From NCBI GenBank assembly GCA_964468655.1, contig CAYXUG010000003.1, positions 1-63,306 of the forward strand: a stretch of 63,306 nucleotides of DNA, written 5' to 3'. Positions 47,096 through 54,742 of the stretch are shown here, piece after piece (the first letter of the stretch is position 1; each line of letters opens with the position of its first letter). The DNA is from CAYXUG01 sp964468655 (GTDB lineage: Bacteria > Fidelibacterota > Marinisomatia > Marinisomatales > CAYXUG01). The notes below the pieces were generated by a model. It was not told the origin of the DNA. It saw only the letters and a program-made list of their open reading frames with translations, and did not search any database. A program made the position numbers and the translations under genes.

Positions 47096-47120
47096 AAAAG
47101 GCAGGTCGAACCTGCCTTTT
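47096..47120. terminator. Bidirectional rho-independent terminator
   Basis: AAAAGGCAGGT, loop CGA, ACCTGCCTTTT, followed by TTATTTT: an 11-bp perfect stem with A-tract and T-tract on opposite sides. It separates the convergent genes ending at 47072 and 47121. Confidence 0.9.
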
Positions 47121-47657
47121 TTATTTTGTGAGGTGTAATTCCGACTGGACCTTCCAGTCTTTCAAATCTGTGGAAATATAATGTGTTCCTTTGTTGGTCA
47201 ATGCGATAAAGAACTGATCTGATCCTTCCATACCGGGGAGGACAGTGAGAGATATAAAATCTTCTCTTTCCTCAATTCTTCCGGCAAAAGAAAAAGTATC
47301 ACCTGCTGAAACAGGATTTTTATTTTCCATTTTGTAGATATTGCCGTAATTGGTCAGCAGAACAAATCCCAGAACCGGCGGCGCTACGCCGAACATGTAG
47401 TACGCGGAACTGATAATTTGTTCTTCTCCGTTTTCCAGATCGGAGAGTGATTTATTTATTCTCTCCAGCAGTTCGGGAGGTACAGATTCTCCTGACTTTC
47501 CCGATGGTCCCCGAGGTCCCATTTCTCCGGGGATACCCTGAATTCCCTGCGGTCCTTCTGGTCCTTGATGACCGGATTCTCCTTTTTTGACTAGAGATGA
47601 ACAACTAATAAATGCAAAGGTGATTAGGAGGAAACTAACCTGGATTAACTTAATCAT
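47121..47657 (-). CDS. Collagen-like-repeat lipoprotein
   Basis: 178 aa from ATG 47657, which overlaps the upstream stop as ATGA. A lipoprotein signal ends in the lipobox FISC. Residues about 27-58 are a run of roughly eleven Gly-X-Y triplets (GHQGPEGPQGIQGIPG continuing to GPSGKSGES). A globular C-terminal part contains GNIYKMENKNPVSAGDTFSFAGR and FIALTNKGTHYIS. Short collagen-like stalks trimerise in known bacterial proteins. Co-translation with the PycTM-like gene is implied by the overlap. Function unknown. Confidence 0.75.
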   Translation of the reverse strand: MIKLIQVSFLLITFAFISCSSLVKKGESGHQGPEGPQGIQGIPGEMGPRGPSGKSGESVPPELLERINKSLSDLENGEEQIISSAYYMFGVAPPVLGFVLLTNYGNIYKMENKNPVSAGDTFSFAGRIEEREDFISLTVLPGMEGSDQFFIALTNKGTHYISTDLKDWKVQSELHLTK

Positions 47658-48217
47658 GACGCAGGAAAAAGATAAGGCAGCGCTCTTGCCCATGCCATGG
47701 ACATGATGATAAGAAGTTCTGATATAATAGCTATAGCGAAAAAGAGGATAGCACGCTTTAAAGCATTGTTTTTATAACTGTTAATTTTACCCAATGCATA
47801 AACTTGATGGGCAAACATTTCGAATACCTGCCCTTCTCTGCTAAATACATTTTCAAAATGGTTTGCATATTCTACAGGCGAATTAAATTTGCTGATTCCA
47901 CCGAAATAGGTAGGATTGTCTGCTATATCCATCTCTCCGTTTTTATCATTTTTTATTCGGGGTACAATTACCAATACAAGATTGATAATGGCAAAAAATG
48001 CCGAAATAAAATAACTCACCACCATAGCCACGTTGAACCAGTTTATGTTAATTTTCAGGAAATGGATAATAAAAAAGACCATAAATACACCCAGGATTGA
48101 AAGCATGGTAAATGCTTTCTGATCCGTTCGCTGCATAATTTGCTGTTCATTTGACAGCACATGGAAGATTGGAGCAATATTGCTTTTTACAAGCTGGGAG
48201 TAATCTCTATCATTCAT
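47654..48217 (-). CDS. PycTM/DUF5706-like membrane protein
   Basis: 187 aa. Two N-terminal helices (about residues 38-58 and 65-88) follow RTDQKAFTMLSILG, and one more helix lies at the C-terminus (AILFFAIAIISELLIIMSM). The pattern RTDQKA...helix, then NPTYFGGISKFNSPVEYANH and a helical QVYALGKINSYKNNALKRA, matches my memory of the Pycsar effector PycTM family, membrane proteins that impair the membrane when a cyclic pyrimidine nucleotide binds. No cyclase gene is next to it, so it may be an orphan or a housekeeping relative. Confidence 0.6.
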   Translation of the reverse strand: MNDRDYSQLVKSNIAPIFHVLSNEQQIMQRTDQKAFTMLSILGVFMVFFIIHFLKININWFNVAMVVSYFISAFFAIINLVLVIVPRIKNDKNGEMDIADNPTYFGGISKFNSPVEYANHFENVFSREGQVFEMFAHQVYALGKINSYKNNALKRAILFFAIAIISELLIIMSMAWARALPYLFPAS

Positions 48218-48258
48218 GGGGGCAAAATATAAAAGTAGTAGATATAAAAAACACTATC

Positions 48259-48301
48259 TCAATTGTTCAATTAGTCAATTGTTCAATTGGTTAATTGTTC
48301 A
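48259..48301. repeat. 16-bp tandem repeat, 2.6 copies
   Basis: Units TCAATTGTTCAATTAG, TCAATTGTTCAATTGG and a partial TTAATTGTTCAG. The array overlaps the last codons and stop of the minus-strand lamin-tail gene, so copy-number change would alter or extend its C-terminus. Confidence 0.75.
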
Positions 48302-49962
48302 GCCAGTACTGCGGTTTCCACCCATTCCATCTTTTTGGATGTTCCCGTTTCAACGGCTGTAATTTTCAGAATGTAAATTCCAATTCTTGCTCTTGAACTG
48401 TTATCCTTTCGACCATTCCAGGTGATGACACCCTCGGCGCCGGAAACAAGATTTTTTGCCAGCGTTCGTACCGTCCGGCCCAACCGATCAAAAATGGTAA
48501 TGGTCAAGTATGCCTGCGGAAATGGAAGTGAATAGGAGATATAAAGGTTATCTTCATATCCGTCACCATCCGGTGAAAAAGGATTGGGTTCAAGTGAAAT
48601 TGTTCCTGTTCCAGGTAGTGATTCAATAAAGATGCTGTTTTGATTTCCGGGCGTCATTTTTCCCGGCGCCACGCAGGTACCCCAACTTGATGGGACAGAT
48701 GAATCCATCTCCGGATTTAATTTTTCCATTGATCTCCCCTCAACTCCCCAGTCATCGGTATAGGTGAGTGAATCCATGACATTCCCGGATGGATCGTACA
48801 GGTAAATAGAATCACCTGAATTGTTGAGAGAAGGGAACCCGTTTTCCGGTACAAGGAGGATAGAGTTGGAGGGTAGTGATGGAAGAAGTGAAGAATCTTT
48901 GGCAATCACAACAAATGAAGAGGAAGGTGTTTCTATATCAGGAAGTATTTTAATTGATGAAGTCAGCTGATCCGAAATTCCCCAGCCGGAAAGGTTGATA
49001 CTGTTTTCTGACAAGATAAAAATTTCAATAAATTCAGAGTTATTTTCTTCCGGATAATACATGAATTCGTTCAGGGTCGCCACTCTTTCTGTATATTGAA
49101 CTGACAGCTCGTAACCTAAAGTATTATTTTCCTGATTGAGATCATCCTCCACGTTCAATTGAATGGTGAGTGAATGATGCCCGGATGAAAGAAGTCCAAT
49201 ATTAATTGACAAGATCGTAGAGTCGCCTGATGCGGTCGGTGTAAATGATGAACTTCCAAGTATCAGAAAATCTTCACTTATTTCAACTGTGCCTGAAATC
49301 TCATTCAATCCTTCATTAAAAACGGTTATGTTAAAAGTGATGAAATCGGAGGGAGATGGATTTGAGGGTGTATGAAAAATGCTGTTTTCAGAAATTGCTC
49401 CATCTATTTCAGCGGGAGTAACACTGTTTACAAATCCCGGTGTACCCCACACCTCTAAACCGGATGTCCAGTTTTCCGGTTCACCCGGCAAATCAAGTCG
49501 AATCCGTTCAAGAGAATATCCCGGCTCAACTTCATCATCCCAACTGACCGAATCGACAATGATTCCTTCGGTGTTTATCAGCTTGAGTGAATCTGTTTTA
49601 TTCAGAGCATTCCCAATTGCAGGTCCATCAATTTTCAAAATGGTTACCGAATCCGGAATGAGATTAAAATATGGGCTCGAATCATTGTGTTCGTAATCCG
49701 CTTCCATGATGAGTCCGAAAGACAAAGGAGGCAAAGTTGTACCCATTCCGCCGTCAACAATCATGTCCTCAGATGAAGCGTCCCGAACAATCCATGAATT
49801 CAGATTCACAGAATCGGTTTCCGACGAATTATAAATTTCAACAAATTCGTTGGGATTGTCGGTCCCTTCCGGATCGTACATGATTTCTGAGAGTACAATC
49901 TGCCCCACAGAAAATGAAAAGGGAAGCAGCAGTGCCGGGAGTATTTTGAATCGTTGATTAAT
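48283..49962 (-). CDS. Secreted lamin-tail-domain protein with FlgD-like C-terminus, apparent ATT start
   Basis: 559 aa read from ATT 49962, which overlaps the arsC stop codon (ATTAA). This gives a normal signal peptide (NQRFKILPALLLPFSFSVGQ). The only ATG in frame, at 50034, lies within arsC and would add a 24-residue leader that does not look like a signal peptide. Two lamin-tail domains are evident: IVLSEIMYDPEGTDNPNEFVEIYN and ATLNEFMYYPEENNSEFIEIF; an Ig-like CARDB segment lies between. The C-terminus carries LEPNPFSPDGDGYEDN and FlgD-like ITIFDRLGRTVRTL. Surface or secreted; role unknown. Confidence 0.75.
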   Translation of the reverse strand: MNQRFKILPALLLPFSFSVGQIVLSEIMYDPEGTDNPNEFVEIYNSSETDSVNLNSWIVRDASSEDMIVDGGMGTTLPPLSFGLIMEADYEHNDSSPYFNLIPDSVTILKIDGPAIGNALNKTDSLKLINTEGIIVDSVSWDDEVEPGYSLERIRLDLPGEPENWTSGLEVWGTPGFVNSVTPAEIDGAISENSIFHTPSNPSPSDFITFNITVFNEGLNEISGTVEISEDFLILGSSSFTPTASGDSTILSINIGLLSSGHHSLTIQLNVEDDLNQENNTLGYELSVQYTERVATLNEFMYYPEENNSEFIEIFILSENSINLSGWGISDQLTSSIKILPDIETPSSSFVVIAKDSSLLPSLPSNSILLVPENGFPSLNNSGDSIYLYDPSGNVMDSLTYTDDWGVEGRSMEKLNPEMDSSVPSSWGTCVAPGKMTPGNQNSIFIESLPGTGTISLEPNPFSPDGDGYEDNLYISYSLPFPQAYLTITIFDRLGRTVRTLAKNLVSGAEGVITWNGRKDNSSRARIGIYILKITAVETGTSKKMEWVETAVLAEQLTN

Positions 49963-50386
49963 GTTCTTCCAGGAATTTTTTAATGTATTTCTGAATAGTA
50001 TCCCTGCAGTCCCGGTAATTATCGAGGAATTCATCGTCGGTACTCCATCCGCTGAAAGGATCAGATATAGACCAGTGGATTCGTTTCACATCTCCCGGAA
50101 ATGTGGGACATAACTGCTTCGCCGAATCACAGACAGAAATAACAATATCAATCCCTTGATCAAGATAATCCGCCACATGATCGGATGTGTGGTGTGAAAT
50201 GTCAATTCCCATTTCATCCATGATTTTAATACTCATGGGATGGACTCTGCTGGGATGAGTGCCGGCGCTGAAAACATCAAATTTGTCTCCTGCCAAATTA
50301 CGCAACAATCCTTCAGCCATTTGTGATCGGCAGGAATTCCCGGTACAGAGGAATAGGAGCTTTTGTTTTTGTGATTTACCGTTCAT
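49958..50386 (-). CDS. arsC: Low-molecular-weight-phosphatase-type arsenate reductase ArsC
   Basis: 142 aa. The phosphatase loop LFLCTGNSCRSQMAEGLL, DEMGIDISHHTSDHV and VISVCDSAKQLCP with its cysteine pair mark the thioredoxin-coupled ArsC family. It reduces arsenate to arsenite. No arsenite efflux pump is next to it. It overlaps tpx by four bases on the same strand, so expression is probably tied to peroxide defence. Confidence 0.9.
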   Translation of the reverse strand: MNGKSQKQKLLFLCTGNSCRSQMAEGLLRNLAGDKFDVFSAGTHPSRVHPMSIKIMDEMGIDISHHTSDHVADYLDQGIDIVISVCDSAKQLCPTFPGDVKRIHWSISDPFSGWSTDDEFLDNYRDCRDTIQKYIKKFLEEH

Positions 50387-50883
50387 GAAAGAATTTTTAT
50401 CACTGTTTCGTAATCCGGTTCCTGACCAATGTGAGGTACCTGTTCGGTATGAATGACTTTTCCTTCTGCATCTATAACAACAACCGCCCTTGAAAATAGA
50501 CCTTTAAAAAGTCCATCTGTAAAAGTGACACCATAATTTTTGCCAAAGTCATCATCACGAAAACCGGAAAGAGTGATTACATTTTCAATTCCTTCTTTGC
50601 CGCAGAATCTGCTTTGTGCAAAAGGGAGATCACGGGAAATGCAGAGAATGACTGTATTATTCAGTTTTGCTGATTCCTCATTGAATCTCTTGACCGATGT
50701 ACCGCAAACGTGAGTATCAATGCTTGGGAAAATATTCAGCACAATCCGCTCACCTTCATAATCGGAAAGTGTTACTTCCTTCAAGCCGGTTGTCACCAAA
50801 CGGAAGTCCGGTGCCTTTGAGCCAACAGCTGGCAATTCACCGATTGTATTCACAAGTTTATTTCCAAATCTTACCTGTGCCAT
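50383..50883 (-). CDS. tpx: Thiol peroxidase Tpx
   Basis: 166 aa from ATG 50883, the family-length start; the open frame extends to 50952. Atypical two-cysteine peroxiredoxin: peroxidatic Cys in SIDTHVCGTSVKRF and resolving Cys in SRFCGKEG. It reduces hydroperoxides with thioredoxin. This peroxidase keeps cysteine, in contrast to the TGA-containing peroxiredoxin at 54015. Confidence 0.93.
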   Translation of the reverse strand: MAQVRFGNKLVNTIGELPAVGSKAPDFRLVTTGLKEVTLSDYEGERIVLNIFPSIDTHVCGTSVKRFNEESAKLNNTVILCISRDLPFAQSRFCGKEGIENVITLSGFRDDDFGKNYGVTFTDGLFKGLFSRAVVVIDAEGKVIHTEQVPHIGQEPDYETVIKILS

Positions 50884-50935
50884 GAGGTTCAAATGTGAAT
50901 AGAATTCATCAATTTTGCAAGTGTTGGTTTTATCT

Positions 50936-51231
50936 AATTGCCACAAAGTCACGAAGACACGAAGAAAAAATAAATTTATAAATGTCGAATAACGAATATC
51001 GAATAATAAAGTAAACGATAAAACAAAGATTCCCCTCTAACAACTTGCCTGTCATCCTGAGGACTGATTCATCTGTACGAAGGATCTACGTATATTAATC
51101 GGTAAAAAAAGAAGATCCTTCGCTACGCTCAGGATGACAGCATTCCTATAATTTCCTCTAAAAATCTGCCAATAACCGGACAGGAAGAGTCGGCTTGCCC
51201 GCAATGTTTTTAATGGGGGTGTGTTAATCAA
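50936..51231. repeat. Left flank repeat set around the 51363 gene
   Basis: The 479-base gap between tpx and 51363 holds no gene. In order it has CCACAAAGTCACGAAGACACGAAG (from 50940, written here in part), a GAATATCGAAT segment (about 50992), a large inverted repeat (51049-51140) and GGGGGTGTGTTAATCAA (51215-51231). The first, second and last have counterparts in the same order at 53733-53864. Confidence 0.65.
51049..51140. repeat. Large intergenic inverted repeat
   Basis: Outer arms CTGTCATCCTGAG (51049-51061) and CTCAGGATGACAG (51128-51140); inner arms CGAAGGATCT (51078-51087) and AGATCCTTCG (51113-51122). TCATCCTGAGCGTAGCGAAG-type palindromes occur in intergenic DNA of many bacteria. Possibly a bidirectional terminator or a non-autonomous repeat. 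Confidence 0.8.
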
Positions 51232-51251
51232 TCAACCAAACGCTAGATCAG

Positions 51252-51280
51252 TTGAAATTTAGTCCCATACAACGTAAATT
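51252..51280 (+). promoter_or_regulatory. Predicted promoter of the 51363 gene
   Basis: TTGAAA (51252-51257), 17-base spacer, TAAATT (51275-51280). Start of transcription expected near 51287, leaving a leader of about 75 bases. Confidence 0.45.
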
Positions 51281-51362
51281 GAGATAGACTTGAATGGGTA
51301 AGACAGCCGGAAATTGAAGGGAAAGATAATGGAAATAGATTTCAAAATGTTGAATTAGAAAT

Positions 51363-53726
51363 ATGAAAACCAAATTTTACATAATTATTGCTTGTTTTTT
51401 GTTTGCCGGTTTGAGGGCGGAAGGAATCCACAAAAAGAAATCTTTTAAAAATCGTGAATCCCATAAATCCCATGTTATTATAGAAAACGATAGAAGAATT
51501 GCATCAACATCTCAAATACATCAACAGTTTGGTGTGGAGAAAGATGCAATTGTTTCAAATGGTAAAACGAGATCGAATAATTATTATAATACAAGATCAA
51601 CAGACGATACCATGTCTTATTGTGAAGAGAGCGGCGGTCAGTTTATTTTTTCACCCGGTGAATATGTGATGATCATGTATCAAATGCCTTCTAACGGAAT
51701 CATCACAGGTTTTAATATTCCTGTATTTGAATGGGGTGACACCACTGAAACATCAGAGGATAGATTAGAGGTCTCACTCTGGAAAGTGACCTATCCTTAT
51801 GACTCTGATGGAAATCTATATTCAACAGATAATGTGGATGGTTTTGGTTGGGCAGGTTATGGTTGGGACGGATCTGACGCTTTTACGCCATATTTCATAA
51901 CTGAAGATTATGAGGATTACTATGGTGATACGGATGATGAAATAGGTCCATGTAATGATACATCACCCATTCCCTTTTCACAGGATTTGGTTTTAGAAAA
52001 AGTTTGGCCACTAAATTGCGACTGGGTTTGTCCCACATTACAGCCGGAATACAATCCTGCAGGGCAGGACAATTGGTTTACAATCTCGGATTGGGGAGGG
52101 GAACCCGAATTTTTTCAGGATGAAAGGGTAGGAATTCTGGTGGAAAATCAAAGTGCGAATGATTCACTTACTATAGGATTTTATTATTGTGAAGGTCAAG
52201 GACTGGTGGAACCGTGGGTTTTTGCCAAATTCTATAATAAGTGCAACGGTACCTCCGGTGAAGGTGGTTGGCACATTCGGCATTGGGTGCTGGATTTCCC
52301 ATTGGCAGTGGATTTGATAGGTGTACCTTTTCCGCAATTTCAAGATTATACAATATTAGAAACAACATTATCAACTGATGAAAGATATGTGGAAGTACAT
52401 GCCGCACATGATGATCCTGGCGGAGGTCCAACGGGAATTGATTCAGTTTCTGTCTATTTTACGATTGATGATACCAATTGGACAGAAATAGAACTGGAAC
52501 TAACAAGCGGAACCATTAATGATGGAATCTGGAGCGGTTATTTGCCTGGGCAGGAGCCGGGAACTCTCGTACAGTATTATTATTGGGCGATGGATGTTTT
52601 CGGAAATACAGGAACAACCGCTGGAATTGCCTATTATATTTATCAGGCAAATTCACCGGTACTATTTATCAATAATTCCATTTTTGATGATTGGGTTTGG
52701 TATTATTATTTTTACGATATTGTAATACACTACCCATGGTGGAGTGAAGGTTTTGATACTTGGAGCTTTGGTGAAGGGACCTTGGATTTATTTCAACATT
52801 ATGAGACAATAATTGATTTGGCTGGAGGTGGTCCTCAATTCTGTCATGATTTTGAAGATTTGAGAACCTGGCTTGATACAGGGAATAAAAATTTAGTTGT
52901 TGCAGGGGATGAATGGCTGGGTGAATGTTTTTATGGTTGGGAAGTATCATGTGGGGAACTCCAGAATGAACTTAGCGATGGAGATTTCAACCACGATGTT
53001 TTTGGAATTTCCGGTTATTATCCCGATATCAATGATTGTACCGAAGGTGATACTACGGGAGTTTCCAGATTAATCACAGTGGAAGGAGATTTGATTTCAG
53101 GAGAATTGGCAGATTTTCTTTCAGACTCACTTGAGTTGAACTATGATCCGGGATATGAAATTGGTGCTTACAACTGGCTGGATGGAATTGTTGTGGTAGA
53201 AGAAGCGATAGTCCCATTCTGGGGTGTATCAGGCATAATTGATTCAGCAACCGGAATTCCTTCTGGTAATGATACCCTTGCGACGTCAGTTTATATGACT
53301 CACTCCAATAACAATCAGACAGCTTTCTTTGGGTTTGATGTTTTAAGTTTAAATACGTCACCTTCCTACTATTGGATTGGTATTTCTCTTTTAGGTGCAA
53401 TGCCGCAAACACTCCTGTGGATGGATGTGTTGAATATTGAGGACACGAAACCACAACTTCCTTCATCCATTATGTTATATCCTAACTATCCCAATCCATT
53501 TAACCCGGTAACGACGATACGATTTTCAGTAAAGACGTTGCATTCAACTTCTTTACAGATATTTGACATCACCGGACGTTTGGTGGAGACATTGATGAGT
53601 GGTAAACTTGTTCCCGGTTTCCACAGCGCAATCTGGGATGCATCCGAAGTGGCGAGTGGTGTCTATTTTTGCAGATTAACATCAGGAGGAACACAATCCA
53701 CACAGAAGATGGTACTGTTAAAGTAG
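51363..53726 (+). CDS. Large secreted protein with YPNPFNP-type sorting domain
   Basis: 787 aa. Signal peptide KTKFYIIIACFLFAGLRAEG; then an Arg/Lys-rich region (KKKSFKNRESHKSH). The middle is acidic and rich in Trp, Tyr and Asp (GFGWAGYGWDGSDAFTPYF), with an Ig-like fold near residues 330-430 (VQYYYWAMDVFGNTGTT). The C-terminus is a sorting domain: LYPNYPNPFNPVTTIRFSV, LQIFDITGRLVETL, GVYFCRL. No catalytic motif recognised. It stands alone between two related sets of repeats. Confidence 0.75.
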   Translation: MKTKFYIIIACFLFAGLRAEGIHKKKSFKNRESHKSHVIIENDRRIASTSQIHQQFGVEKDAIVSNGKTRSNNYYNTRSTDDTMSYCEESGGQFIFSPGEYVMIMYQMPSNGIITGFNIPVFEWGDTTETSEDRLEVSLWKVTYPYDSDGNLYSTDNVDGFGWAGYGWDGSDAFTPYFITEDYEDYYGDTDDEIGPCNDTSPIPFSQDLVLEKVWPLNCDWVCPTLQPEYNPAGQDNWFTISDWGGEPEFFQDERVGILVENQSANDSLTIGFYYCEGQGLVEPWVFAKFYNKCNGTSGEGGWHIRHWVLDFPLAVDLIGVPFPQFQDYTILETTLSTDERYVEVHAAHDDPGGGPTGIDSVSVYFTIDDTNWTEIELELTSGTINDGIWSGYLPGQEPGTLVQYYYWAMDVFGNTGTTAGIAYYIYQANSPVLFINNSIFDDWVWYYYFYDIVIHYPWWSEGFDTWSFGEGTLDLFQHYETIIDLAGGGPQFCHDFEDLRTWLDTGNKNLVVAGDEWLGECFYGWEVSCGELQNELSDGDFNHDVFGISGYYPDINDCTEGDTTGVSRLITVEGDLISGELADFLSDSLELNYDPGYEIGAYNWLDGIVVVEEAIVPFWGVSGIIDSATGIPSGNDTLATSVYMTHSNNNQTAFFGFDVLSLNTSPSYYWIGISLLGAMPQTLLWMDVLNIEDTKPQLPSSIMLYPNYPNPFNPVTTIRFSVKTLHSTSLQIFDITGRLVETLMSGKLVPGFHSAIWDASEVASGVYFCRLTSGGTQSTQKMVLLK

Positions 53727-53732
53727 CTTTTA

Positions 53733-53864
53733 CCACAGGGACACTGAAACACGGGAGAATAATCAATGTTGAATAATGAATATCGAATTATGAACTAATC
53801 AGAAAAACAAGAAATCCCATATAGAAAGAGGGGTCTCGATTTATCGAGGGGGTGTGTTAACCAA
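53733..53864. repeat. Right flank repeat set around the 51363 gene
   Basis: CCACAGGGACACTGAAACAC (from 53734), GAATATCGAAT (about 53778), a CTCGAT-TT-ATCGAG palindrome (53835-53848) and GGGGGTGTGTTAACCAA (53848-53864). The order matches the left flank at 50936-51231. No gene in 53727-54014. Confidence 0.6.
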
Positions 53865-53934
53865 TTTTAAATTATCCCGCAGGGTACTGTGTACAATTTT
53901 CAATCAAAATCCACATTCCGCAAACATTCAACGG

Positions 53935-53963
53935 TTGTCTTGAGCATTTGATCTGTCTAAATT
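53935..53963 (+). promoter_or_regulatory. Predicted promoter of the selenoprotein peroxiredoxin gene
   Basis: TTGTCT (53935-53940), 17-base spacer, TAAATT (53958-53963). The -10 element matches that of the 51363 gene. Followed by AAGGAG at 54001-54006, eight bases before the ATG. Confidence 0.45.
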
Positions 53964-54014
53964 TGCAAAAATAAAAATCATTGATAATAAGTATTTATAA
54001 AAGGAGACTAATTC

Positions 54015-54659
54015 ATGTTGGTAACAAAACCTGCGCCGGATTTTACAGCAAAAGCTGTCATGCCGGACAACAGCATAAAAGAGATTTCACTTTCCGATTA
54101 TAGGGGAAAAAAGGTTATTCTATTTTTTTATCCGCTGGATTTTACATTTGTTTGACCCACTGAACTTATCGCATTCAACAACCGATTAGGTGAGTTTGAA
54201 AAGCGAGGTGTCCAGGTCCTGGGCTGTTCAGTAGATTCAGAATTCAGTCATTTAAAATGGAAGGAAACAGATGTTAACATGGGTGGGATTGGTAATGTTC
54301 AATATCCATTGATTTCAGATTTGGACAAATCAATTGTTCGGGAATATGATGTTCTCATTGGTGCCGAACCTGTAACGGTAATAATGGATAATGAAGGAAT
54401 TAACACATCAATCGGCGGAGGCGTTGCCCTTCGGGGGTCTTTTCTTATTGATGATGAAGGAGTTATCAGGCACGCTGTTATTAACGACTTGCCTTTAGGT
54501 CGAAACATCGATGAAATGCTCAGAATGGTGGACGCTCTCGATTTTCATACCAAACACGGCGATGTTTGTCCTGCTGGATGGCAATCAGGTAAAACAGCCA
54601 TGAAAGCCACGAATGAAGGTGTTAAAAAATATCTTTCCGAGGAAGTAGGAAGTTTATGA
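54015..54659 (+). CDS. Selenocysteine-containing 2-Cys peroxiredoxin (in-frame TGA at codon 47)
   Basis: 214 residues from ATG 54015 (AAGGAG at 54001) to TGA 54657, if TGA at 54153-54155 is read as selenocysteine. The protein is an AhpC/Prx1-like peroxiredoxin: PAPDFTAKAVMPDN, GKKVILFFYPLDFTFV-U-PTEL, then LGCSVDSEFSHLKW, IGNVQYPLISD, RGSFLIDDEGVIRH and the resolving-Cys motif HGDVCPAGW (Cys185). The TGA stands exactly at the peroxidatic cysteine of TFVCPTEL; both sides read in one frame with no indel. Gene callers would start at 54279 and lose the active site. Selenocysteine peroxiredoxins are known in a few bacteria. selA, selB, selD and tRNA-Sec are not in this window. Confidence 0.88.
54153..54155 (+). 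other. UGA recoding site (Sec47)
   Basis: The triplet TGA is in frame with ATG 54015 and follows codons for F-T-F-V; the next codons are P-T-E-L. Any other outcome would end the peptide at 46 residues, before the catalytic residue. Confidence 0.85.
54161..54200 (+). promoter_or_regulatory. Candidate bacterial SECIS hairpin after the Sec codon
   Basis: Two mutually exclusive folds exist. (a) TGAACTTATC (54161-54170) pairs with GGTGAGTTTG (54189-54198) as ten pairs including four G-U, with an 18-base loop starting in G. (b) TTCAA (54174-54178) with TTGAA (54196-54200) and ACC/GGT closing a GATTA loop at 54184-54188, 28 bases after the TGA. Bacterial SECIS elements sit just after UGA with a G early in the apical loop, which both folds allow. 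Energy was not computed. Confidence 0.45.
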
Positions 54660-54742
54660 TCAAATCAGATGACCAGATCCATCCGGTTTAATGGATTACT
54701 CAAAATCTCGAAATAGTCAATAAAAGCTTCAATTAATTCTCC

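Noticed and set aside
54015..54659. Peroxiredoxin gene as a pseudogene with a nonsense mutation
   Set aside because: The only disruption is TGA at the single position where selenocysteine is expected. The frame is otherwise intact, with preserved active-site context, Shine-Dalgarno and normal C-terminus.
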